A DNA stretch of 8,476 nucleotides, from the NCBI GenBank assembly GCA_022837595.1, contig JALHFX010000085.1:1-8476 (forward strand), written 5' to 3'. Source of the DNA: Propionibacterium sp. (GTDB taxonomy: Bacteria > Actinomycetota > Actinomycetes > Propionibacteriales > Propionibacteriaceae). The notes below the pieces were generated by a model, which worked only from the letters and a program-made list of their open reading frames with translations, searched no databases and was not told the DNA's origin. Made by a program: the position numbers and the translations under genes. Below are positions 1-5,593 of the stretch, one piece after another. Within the stretch, counting starts at the first letter, position 1. Each line of letters starts with the position of its first letter.

Positions 1-588
1 AGCCGGGTACGGCGGCTTCAGGGAAGGGAACGGGAAGCCACCCATCACATTGGCAACCGCTGCGGTCTCCTCGCCGCCGACGTACAGTCCGGAGCTCTCG
101 CGCACGTGGAGCTGTACTGGCGCGCCCACGACTTCCGAAACCTGCTCCAGAAGTGGGTGTCCGTCCCACGCGAGTGAGGACATCCGCAGCGCACTGACCG
201 ACTGCGCCTCGCGCGGATTCACGTACAGCGCGATGTTGGCGGCTTTCACTGCCACTGCAGCGATCAGCGCACCTTCGATCACCTGATGTGGCGTCCGCGA
301 AAGCAAGAAGCGGTCCTTGAACGTGCCAGGCTCGTCCTCGTTCCCATTACACACGATCCATTTGCCGCCACCCTCGGCGTACGGCGGTTCGGCTGCCACC
401 GCAGCCCACTTCACGTGAGTGGGGAAGCCCGCACCGCCCAGACCGCGCAGCCCCGCTGCTTTTATGGTCGGCACGATCGCGTCTGGATCGGCGAGAGCTT
501 GTTGCAGCCCTTCACCGCCACCAACAGATAGCCACTTGTCCAAATCGGCGACGACTTGAAATTCACTGGCGGTAAGTACGGCGTTCAT
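1..588 (-). CDS. NuoF/HoxF-type NADH- and FMN-binding subunit, N-terminal part (3' end beyond window)
   Basis: The visible 196 residues match the 51-kDa NADH-dehydrogenase flavoprotein family (NuoF, HoxF, NAD-linked formate dehydrogenase beta). Seen motifs are GLRGLGGAGFP (residues 46-56, FMN/NADH glycine-rich loop), CNGNEDEPGTFKDR (80-93), GGEETA (171-176) and KPPYPA (191-196). In the family this subunit oxidises NADH on FMN and passes electrons to Fe-S clusters; the C-terminal SLBB and 4Fe-4S parts would lie outside the window. There is no NuoE-like N-terminal extension. The ATG at 588 overlaps the flavoprotein stop as ATGA and has a GGAGGGG ribosome site just upstream, so translation is probably coupled. 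The usual GRGGAGFP reads GLGGAGFP here. Because it follows a fumarate-reductase-type flavoprotein and a ferredoxin-like protein, I infer it is the NADH entry subunit of that complex rather than part of respiratory complex I. The family is certain; the partner assignment is inferred. Confidence 0.92.
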   Translation of the reverse strand, partial: MNAVLTASEFQVVADLDKWLSVGGGEGLQQALADPDAIVPTIKAAGLRGLGGAGFPTHVKWAAVAAEPPYAEGGGKWIVCNGNEDEPGTFKDRFLLSRTPHQVIEGALIAAVAVKAANIALYVNPREAQSVSALRMSSLAWDGHPLLEQVSEVVGAPVQLHVRESSGLYVGGEETAAVANVMGGFPFPSLKPPYPA

Positions 589-2204
589 GCGCCCCTCCGA
601 CGGTCACGTACTGGGTCGAAATTCCCGTAATACGGGAACAGCTGCGGCGCCTTACGATCTAGCGGCAGTCCTTCACTCTCCATAGCGCGGCGCCAGTCGG
701 CCAAGTGAGTGAGGCCCACATTTCGGGGCCGTTCGCGTCGGGCATCTGCGGCGGCATTGGCTCCGGCAGATCGTCCGAACACTACCAATTCGAGCAGAGC
801 ATTTCCCATCATCCGATTGTGCCCGTGCAAGCCCCCGGTCACCTCTCCTGCGGCGAGGAGACCCGGAACGCTGGTATGGCCCGTTGTGCGGATCTCCACT
901 CCGCCGTTCTGGTAATGAAGAGTGGGCCGGATCAGGAAAGGCTCCTCCGCTGGGTCGAACCCACCCCGCCGTGCCAAGTTGCCCAAAGTGACCAGTTCGC
1001 GAGCGAGTATGCCGGGGTTATCCCGCTCCAGACTGGGGGTGTCCAGGAACACTCCGACTTTTCCGTCGCGCGTGATTCCTCGGCCTTCGTCGATCTCCCT
1101 CAAGATGGCCGAGGCAACGACATCGCGTGGCTGCAGTTCGTTGACGAAGCGCTGCCCCAGCCCGTTGACCAGGAACGCGCCGGAGGAACGGGCTGCCTCA
1201 CTGACCAGCTGCCCTTCAAGCGGCGGCGGCCAAGCGACTCCGGTCGGATGATATTGGAAGCTTCCGACATCGCGCAGCCGGGCACCGAGCCTATAGGCCA
1301 ACACCAACCCGTCCGCGGTCGCTCCGTAGTGGTTGGATGTCGGAAAGTCCGACAGGTGAAGTCGACCGGATCCACCGGTTGCCAGCACGGTGACCGCGCT
1401 GCGCACGACCACCTCCTGGCCATGAGCGAAGTCATACAGTACGGCCCCTGCACAATGCCCACGGTCGTCGGTGAGTAATTCGAGCGCCGGATGGTGGGTC
1501 AGGAGCGTGAGATTCGGCTGCAGTAGCGTGGCCTCACGCACGGCGCGCATGAGTTCCAGCCCGGTGAAATCGCGGAAAGACAACAACCGGGGGACGCTGG
1601 CGCCACCAGCAGTCTTGTACCTCAATGTCCCGCCCATCCGTTGGGTACCGTCGGCGAGATCGAAATCCATGCCCTCCTGGATCAGCCAACGGATCGCCGA
1701 CGGGCCACCGGTGACCAAAGCCGCGACCAACTCCTTCTTCGCGGCGAAATGCCCGGCACGTATGGTGTCCTCGAAATGTTGCTGCACACTGTCATCGGCA
1801 CCGACCGCAGCCTGAATGCCTCCCTCGGCCATCACCGTGTTGCTATCACCCAGGCCCAGTTTCGTAGCCAACAGCACTCGGGCTCCGGCGCGGGCAGCGG
1901 TCAGCGCTGCGATGCATCCGGCTCCCCCGCCACCGATCACCAGCACATCCGCCTCCGACGTGGGGGCTCCGGCGATATCCACGTCCTCCAGCAACGAGTC
2001 TGACTGCAGTAGTCTGCTCAGGGTGTTCGGGCATTCCTCGCCAGCGTTCGGACCGATAACCAGCTTGCTGCGCGCGCCAGGCTTTCGATCCGGATGGAAG
2101 TTGCTCAGCAACTCCGAGACCGGTAGATCCAGTGGTCGCGGGTCAGCCGGCGCGGTCTGCCGCCACTCCTGCAGAGCCGTCTCATACGCAATACCCGTGC
2201 TCAT
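585..2204 (-). CDS. Fumarate reductase/succinate dehydrogenase-type FAD flavoprotein
   Basis: This 539-residue protein has the FAD dinucleotide-binding motif VIGGGGAG (89-96) and TVMAEGGIQAA (123-133), followed by the substrate residues of the SdhA/FrdA family: H319 in QYHPTG, E336 and R339, R360 in RDVVASAI, H430 in HYQNGG, and HGHNRMMGNALLELVVFGR near 460-478. These correspond to the dicarboxylate-binding and proton-delivery residues of fumarate reductase. The residue before TVMAEGG is Asn122, where SdhA/FrdA has the His that binds FAD covalently, so FAD is probably non-covalent, as in L-aspartate oxidase and soluble fumarate reductases. About 80 extra N-terminal residues precede the FAD domain and include a HPD/GPNAGEECP segment. 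The start overlaps the Fe-S gene stop (ATGA), with a GAGGAAG ribosome site. The likely role is reduction of fumarate or a related unsaturated acid in the cytoplasm, fed by the adjacent NADH and Fe-S subunits. L-aspartate oxidase is an alternative, but the NuoF-like neighbour and ferredoxin argue against it. The exact substrate is unknown. Confidence 0.93.
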   Translation of the reverse strand: MSTGIAYETALQEWRQTAPADPRPLDLPVSELLSNFHPDRKPGARSKLVIGPNAGEECPNTLSRLLQSDSLLEDVDIAGAPTSEADVLVIGGGGAGCIAALTAARAGARVLLATKLGLGDSNTVMAEGGIQAAVGADDSVQQHFEDTIRAGHFAAKKELVAALVTGGPSAIRWLIQEGMDFDLADGTQRMGGTLRYKTAGGASVPRLLSFRDFTGLELMRAVREATLLQPNLTLLTHHPALELLTDDRGHCAGAVLYDFAHGQEVVVRSAVTVLATGGSGRLHLSDFPTSNHYGATADGLVLAYRLGARLRDVGSFQYHPTGVAWPPPLEGQLVSEAARSSGAFLVNGLGQRFVNELQPRDVVASAILREIDEGRGITRDGKVGVFLDTPSLERDNPGILARELVTLGNLARRGGFDPAEEPFLIRPTLHYQNGGVEIRTTGHTSVPGLLAAGEVTGGLHGHNRMMGNALLELVVFGRSAGANAAADARRERPRNVGLTHLADWRRAMESEGLPLDRKAPQLFPYYGNFDPVRDRRRGA

Positions 2205-3001
2205 TGGACTTCCTCGTTCTCGATTTGCGCGTTCTCCACGTCCGCGTTCTCGATTTCCGCGGTTTCCACGACCGCGGTCTCCAGGTCCGCGGTCTCCAGG
2301 TCCGCGGTCTCCACGTCCGCGGTCTCCAGGTCCGCGGTCTCCACGTCCGCGTCATCGCTAACCTGTGGCAGCGTGCCTGGGGAATCAAGATCGATCGTTT
2401 GCTCGCCAGCCTCTAGTTCATGCAACCGCATGATCAGGTCCGACGGCCGCAGCGTCATCGACGCGGTCATCCTTCGAACCAGCTGGCCCAGATGTGCAGG
2501 GTCAATATGTTCGGGACAGGCAGCCACGCAGAGGTTACACTGCACGCAGTCGTCGAACAGTTCTGCGGCGGCGAGCGTCTGCCCGACCGCAGCCAGATTC
2601 ACCATCTTTTCCACTTCGATGCCCTTGGGGCAAGCCGCGTCGCAGCCACCGCAATGGCGGCATCGCGTCGCTTCGGGAAAGATCTCGTCGATGCGAGCAA
2701 TCGCATCCCAGCTATCGCCCAGTGCATGCAGGTCGTAGGAGTGGGGACGCCTCTGCCGCGAGATGTTGATGAAGGCCACCTGCATGCCCTCCTCGACAAG
2801 GGTTTCGCAGGCCAACCCCGTCTGAGCTAATCGCTCATTGGGTCGGCGTACCAGCACCCGGCAGGCACCACAGACGCCTTGCCCCATGCAACCCACATTG
2901 CCGACCAGGGGTAAACCCGCAGCTACCCAAGCCTGCAGCAGTGAAGTCCCAGATTCTCCGTTGATCGCGTGACCGTCGATCACTAACCGAACCATCGTCA
3001 T
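2201..3001 (-). CDS. Iron-sulfur subunit: [2Fe-2S] ferredoxin domain plus two [4Fe-4S] motifs and a pentapeptide-repeat tail
   Basis: This is a 266-residue electron-transfer protein. Residues 1-80 form a plant-type ferredoxin fold with C38-x5-C44-x2-C47-x17-C65 and an EEGMQV end like the N-termini of HoxU/NuoG. Residues 114-124 (CRHCGGCDAACP) and 152-162 (CVQCNLCVAACP) are two complete CxxCxxCxxxCP motifs, so two [4Fe-4S] clusters are expected. All twelve cysteines are accounted for. Quinone-linked SdhB has a [3Fe-4S] cluster bound by a different cysteine spacing, and the arrangement here is closer to TfrB/GlpC-type subunits. From about residue 215 the protein becomes an acidic ADLET-type repeat. 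The start at 3001 is followed by a second Met at residue 3 (2995); neither has a clear Shine-Dalgarno, so the message could be leaderless. It is the first gene of the operon and overlaps the flavoprotein start by 4 bases. I infer that it carries electrons between the NuoF-like subunit and the flavoprotein. Confidence 0.92.
   Translation of the reverse strand: MTMVRLVIDGHAINGESGTSLLQAWVAAGLPLVGNVGCMGQGVCGACRVLVRRPNERLAQTGLACETLVEEGMQVAFINISRQRRPHSYDLHALGDSWDAIARIDEIFPEATRCRHCGGCDAACPKGIEVEKMVNLAAVGQTLAAAELFDDCVQCNLCVAACPEHIDPAHLGQLVRRMTASMTLRPSDLIMRLHELEAGEQTIDLDSPGTLPQVSDDADVETADLETADVETADLETADLETAVVETAEIENADVENAQIENEEVQ
2216..2350 (-). repeat. 15-bp minisatellite encoding nine five-residue ADLET-like repeats
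   Basis: Nine tandem 15-bp units encode residues 218-262 of the Fe-S subunit: ADVET, ADLET, ADVET, ADLET, ADLET, AVVET, AEIEN, ADVEN, AQIEN, followed by EEVQ and the stop. Units between about 2285 and 2344 are nearly identical (plus-strand unit GTCCGCGGTCTCCAG, last base G or C). Units nearer the gene's 3' end are diverged. Each well-conserved unit contains the palindrome CCGCGG. The peptide fits the A(D/N)LxX consensus of pentapeptide-repeat proteins, though nine units would make only about two turns of the usual four-sided helix, and an acidic low-complexity tail is the alternative. Because a unit is 15 bp, gain or loss keeps the frame, so copy number may vary between strains. The array ends only 12 bp before the flavoprotein start codon. 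Confidence 0.95.
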
Positions 3002-3350
3002 TCGGTCAGACTATTCCATACCTCGACATCTGGCTAGCATTTCGCGTAGTCCCATCAGTAATCTCGGTGTTCCTTCGCTGTGGCGCCCGCACCAGAAGGC
3101 GCCCTTTAACGCTGGGTCCCTCAAGCGCATCGGGGTTGCCGACTGGCAGACGCTCCCCACGATTCCGGCCGAAATCGCGCTCTCGATACCACTCGGAGCG
3201 AGCACGTAGACCAAAGATTTGAGGGTTGAGCCACCCGTGATACCAAGGTACTGAGTTCATTCTGGGTCTTCGCGATGAATCTTTCGCCGACGTCTTGAGC
3301 TCAGTGTTTCGGCATAATCGTGGATCGCGTGGACCGGGTTGAGTGGACGG
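3002..3350. other. Intergenic gap of about 350 bp, no convincing gene
   Basis: This gap lies between the end of the exonuclease gene and the start of the Fe-S gene, both on the minus strand. Short open frames here (the longest about 84 codons on the minus strand at 3006-3260) show no recognisable family and no ribosome site. A hairpin with a 6-bp GGCGCC stem (3082-3087 with 3098-3103, 10-base loop) is present but has no U-run in the minus direction. The leader of the redox operon must lie here. TATGGAAT at 3020-3013 on the minus strand could be a weak -10 element, but no good -35 precedes it. I see no clear terminator for the exonuclease gene. Confidence 0.5.
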
Positions 3351-5012
3351 CTATTTGAGGGCGCCGATCCCGATGTTCGCGTCCAGCCAGCTTTGCGGGA
3401 TCCCTGACCCTTTAGCCACGTCGATCACCACGTCCACCTTCAACTGATTGCCTTTGACTTGCGCGCAACAAGCTGGAAGTAGGCCGCGCGTTTCACATGC
3501 CTCGATCACCGGCTGCAGCTGCGCTGTGGTGGACGGTGAAAGCCTGCCCACAGGTTCCCCGAACAGACGAACGCCCATGCGTGGCGCTCCCGATGCTCTC
3601 GTCGGCCAATCATTGTGCAAGGTGACGATCACGTCCCATGCGTCGCGTCCATCGAGCCATCGCACCAGCCGGTCAAGGTACTTTTCCTCACCCCCGACTT
3701 GCAGCTTCGACCCACGCGGCAGCAGTGCCGTTGCACTGTTCTTCGGCATGCCGTCTGTCGGTGTCACAAGCCTGGGCCGAACGTCTTCGAGCAGTCGCAG
3801 AAAGGCCGATTGCGTGATGATCGGAATGCCGTAGTCGGCTGCCGCACGTGCTTTGCTTGACAGGCTATCGGGATCTTCGGCTACCAACACCGTGGTCTTC
3901 CTGCTGACCGAGGATTTGGGCACCAGTCCGGCTTTCACCGCTTTACGCTCCAATATCGTCCTATTGGAGGAATCTCCAGTGAACACAACCGAGTCGTTTG
4001 GTGCGAGATGGAAAGCGGCTTGTCGTCGATGATCATCGCCGGTTTGGTGCATCGTACGCTTCGCTTGGTCGAGCGCCGGGCTCACCGCACCGGCACCGAG
4101 GCCGAGCAGCGTAGCCACGTGGACGAGATCAGAGAGCTCGTCTTGCGAAACGTGACCATCTCGGATCGCACCCCGAGCGAGTGCCGATAGGTACTCGGTA
4201 TTCAACCGCTCAGCAGTCGGCCGGTCGATCCCCAGTTCTGCGGCGACGGCTACCAACTCGTTGGATTCACGTGCCGACAGCACCCGGTCAATCAATGCGC
4301 GGTCAAGGATCGCGAAGTATTTGTCATGCGACACAGGTCCGCTTGCCGCTGGCAGCTGGGCGGAGAGCCTACTGAGGAATGACTCGTCGCGTAGCCCGGA
4401 TGGACGACGGGGAAGACACTTCGTGCCCCGACGAGGGAGCCTCGGCAAGGTGACGACGTTAAAACGTGAGCCGATGGTCGGCAGCCCTCCACACGAGGGA
4501 GCTAGTTGATGCAAGAGCTGGACTGTTGCTCGCGCATCGCCAAGCGCCGAGTGGGCTGTCTGGTTCACGATGCCCACCTGGGCGCAGCATGCTGCGAGAG
4601 TTCGCTTGCCGCTCGGGAGCACTTGGCGTGCTAGTTGCATGGTGTCGAGCCAGGCGTCAGCAGACAGTGAGGCCTCTCGGTGCCCTGCGCGATGGTACTC
4701 GGATTCGATGAACCGGGCGTCGAAGGCTACGTTGTGCCCGACCAGCACCCTGCCCTGGAGGATCTCGGCCAGGTCCCCCGCGATATCGACGAATTGTGGC
4801 GCTTCGAGTACATCCCGCGCGGTAATCCGGTGGATCTCAGTGGCTCCGAGATCACGCATGGGATTCAGGAGTGTCGACCACTCATGCTCGACACTGCCAT
4901 CCGGACGTAGAGCAACCGCTGCGACCTCGATGACCCGGTCACGGGTGGGGTGAAGACCGGTGGTCTCGACGTCAACCACCGCGTAGGCGCGCTTCACGCC
5001 GAACAGTCCCAT
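3351..5012 (-). CDS. DEDDh exonuclease (DnaQ-like) with TerB-like middle region and BRCT domain
   Basis: The 553-residue protein starts with a DnaQ/Pol III epsilon-type exonuclease domain (about 9-170). The catalytic set is visible: D14 and E16 in DVETTG, D98 in HNVAFDARF, H154 and D159 in HSALGDA, that is, the DEDDh 3'-5' exonuclease class. A helical region at about 226-320 resembles TerB-like domains. Residues about 337-412 (SVVFTGD, then AVKAGLVPKSSVSRKTTVLVAED) form a BRCT domain. The remaining ~140 residues form a further domain resembling HIRAN-like regions, a weak assignment. I chose the ATG at 5012, not the upstream in-frame ATG at 5162, because it begins MGLFG directly before the conserved domain and has AGGA just upstream (tight, 3-base spacing); the extra 50 residues have no family character. 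BRCT-containing exonucleases of this kind are common in Actinomycetota and probably act in DNA repair or processing rather than as the replicative proofreading subunit. It stands alone, with no operon partner visible. Confidence 0.94.
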   Translation of the reverse strand: MGLFGVKRAYAVVDVETTGLHPTRDRVIEVAAVALRPDGSVEHEWSTLLNPMRDLGATEIHRITARDVLEAPQFVDIAGDLAEILQGRVLVGHNVAFDARFIESEYHRAGHREASLSADAWLDTMQLARQVLPSGKRTLAACCAQVGIVNQTAHSALGDARATVQLLHQLAPSCGGLPTIGSRFNVVTLPRLPRRGTKCLPRRPSGLRDESFLSRLSAQLPAASGPVSHDKYFAILDRALIDRVLSARESNELVAVAAELGIDRPTAERLNTEYLSALARGAIRDGHVSQDELSDLVHVATLLGLGAGAVSPALDQAKRTMHQTGDDHRRQAAFHLAPNDSVVFTGDSSNRTILERKAVKAGLVPKSSVSRKTTVLVAEDPDSLSSKARAAADYGIPIITQSAFLRLLEDVRPRLVTPTDGMPKNSATALLPRGSKLQVGGEEKYLDRLVRWLDGRDAWDVIVTLHNDWPTRASGAPRMGVRLFGEPVGRLSPSTTAQLQPVIEACETRGLLPACCAQVKGNQLKVDVVIDVAKGSGIPQSWLDANIGIGALK

Positions 5013-5222
5013 AATTCCTGCCTGCTCATCTTGATTGTCGAAGGCCTGCCCCGCCGACACTCCCTGACTAGGTACACTACGTCCGCTGCGCCGAGAGCCC
5101 CCGTCAACTGCGATATGTGGGATCCAGCGAGCTTCTGTCAACCACACCCTGCTGGACGGCACCGGTCAGCACGATTCTTTCGGCAGCGGTCGTCTGGCGA
5201 ATCCCCTGCCGAGATCTGTCAG

Positions 5223-5240
5223 CTACTGCATCTGCAGTAG
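5223..5240. repeat. Perfect inverted repeat, possible operator
   Basis: CTACTGCATCTGCAGTAG is two perfect 8-bp arms separated by 2 bases. The tight centre favours a protein-binding dyad over an RNA hairpin. It is not followed by a T-run, so it is not a terminator. It sits about 210 bp upstream of the exonuclease start and about 350 bp upstream of deoC, so its target gene is unclear. Confidence 0.45.
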
Positions 5241-5319
5241 TCATCTCGCTCTGGCCGGACGATGTCCGCGACGCGTCTCCTCAGACCCGGTGAGTGGCAT
5301 CGGGTCAATTCAGCAGACA

Positions 5320-5341
5320 GACCATGACCGTGACCATGACC
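5320..5341. repeat. Two 10-bp direct repeats, 12-bp period
   Basis: GACCATGACC occurs at 5320-5329 and again at 5332-5341. A related CATGACCA lies at 5448-5455. The spacing of roughly one helical turn would suit side-by-side binding of a regulator, but there is no independent evidence of function. Confidence 0.4.
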
Positions 5342-5513
5342 AGGGCGGGCCGAGCGCTCCGGCTGCTACCTCGCCGCCGCGATCACGGGGTGCGCGTACG
5401 TTCGCTCCTTCGCCACGCCAGCGCAGTGGTCGTCATGATGCGCCCCGCATGACCAAGAGCCGGCTTGGAGGCGCTGGAAGGGGGCGTCGTTGAGGGCCAC
5501 TCAACAGCACATA

Positions 5514-5527
5514 GGAACATATGTGCC
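5514..5527. promoter_or_regulatory. Imperfect 14-bp palindrome upstream of the deoC promoter, candidate operator
   Basis: GGAACATATGTGCC is symmetric in six of seven base pairs about a central ACATATGT. It ends 8 bp before the -35 hexamer of the deoC promoter, a usual place for an activator site or a promoter-proximal repressor site. A further ATGT/ACAT pair (5528-5531 and 5539-5542) overlaps the -35 element. The binding protein is unknown. A deoxyribose- or sugar-responsive regulator encoded outside the window is a reasonable guess. Confidence 0.4.
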
Positions 5528-5535
5528 ATGTATGA

Positions 5536-5564
5536 TTGACATAAGTTCTCTCGGGTGTTAACCT
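5536..5564 (+). promoter_or_regulatory. Sigma-70-type promoter for the deoC operon
   Basis: A perfect -35 hexamer TTGACA (5536-5541) is followed after 17 bp by TAACCT (5559-5564), which keeps the TAnnnT core of actinobacterial -10 elements. Transcription would begin near 5570, giving a leader of about 20-25 bases that contains the deoC ribosome site. This rules out the in-frame GTG at 5555 as the start of deoC. Confidence 0.7.
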
Positions 5565-5580
5565 CTTTCCCAGTCGAACA

Positions 5581-5586
5581 AAGGAG
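5581..5586 (+). promoter_or_regulatory. Ribosome binding site that fixes the deoC start
   Basis: AAGGAG lies 7 bases before the ATG at 5594. A second ATG at 5589 is out of frame and too close to the site, and the upstream in-frame GTG at 5555 precedes the expected transcription start. The start of deoC is therefore 5594. Confidence 0.85.
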
Positions 5587-5593
5587 AAATGAG

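Larger units (their letters stand above)
5013..5513. other. Divergent intergenic region between the exonuclease gene and deoC
   Basis: About 500 bp between divergently transcribed genes. No open frame here has a recognisable family or a good ribosome site. A 46-residue minus-strand frame (5244-5104) and a 67-residue plus-strand frame (5290-5493) exist, but I cannot support either as a gene. The region holds a perfect 18-bp dyad (5223-5240), a 10-bp direct repeat (5320-5341) and a small hairpin (5432-5453). It must contain the exonuclease promoter, which I could not place. No deoR- or lacI-type regulator gene is here. Confidence 0.5.

Noticed and set aside
705..1815. Long plus-strand frames of 109-257 codons opposite the flavoprotein
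   Set aside because: They are antisense shadows in GC-rich DNA with no family resemblance. The minus-strand frame has all the expected FAD and active-site motifs.
585..2204. Flavoprotein as L-aspartate oxidase (nadB)
   Set aside because: No nadA or nadC neighbours are present. The operon partners are a ferredoxin-type protein and a NADH-binding subunit, and the N-terminal extension is not typical of NadB.
2216..2350. CRISPR array
   Set aside because: The units are contiguous 15-bp repeats with no spacers, inside a coding frame.
1816..2416. Plus-strand open frames with VRGLQ/RPRSP repeats, and a minus-strand alternative frame (2182-2388) with RTWRP repeats
   Set aside because: They are translations of the 15-bp repeat in other frames. 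A 15-bp unit without stops keeps every frame open, and these frames overlap the well-supported Fe-S and flavoprotein genes.
3082..3103. GGCGCC/GGCGCC hairpin as a transcription terminator
   Set aside because: The stem is only 6 bp, and no T-run follows in the minus direction, the only direction in which flanking genes are transcribed.
3006..3260. Minus-strand frames of 67 and 84 codons, and peptides resembling the spurious translations seen opposite tRNA genes (LAPSGIE, LRVEPPV)
   Set aside because: I could not find a tRNA: no T-loop GTTCGAATC-type core, anticodon arm or matching acceptor stem. The frames themselves match no family I know. A tRNA search would settle it.
5013..5162. 50-residue N-terminal extension of the exonuclease from the ATG at 5162
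   Set aside because: The conserved domain starts right after the ATG at 5012, which has a nearby AGGA, and the extension is arginine/serine-rich with no family character.
5104..5244. 46-residue minus-strand small protein
   Set aside because: It has no clear ribosome site or family resemblance, and its start overlaps the inverted repeat. It is too short to support from sequence alone.
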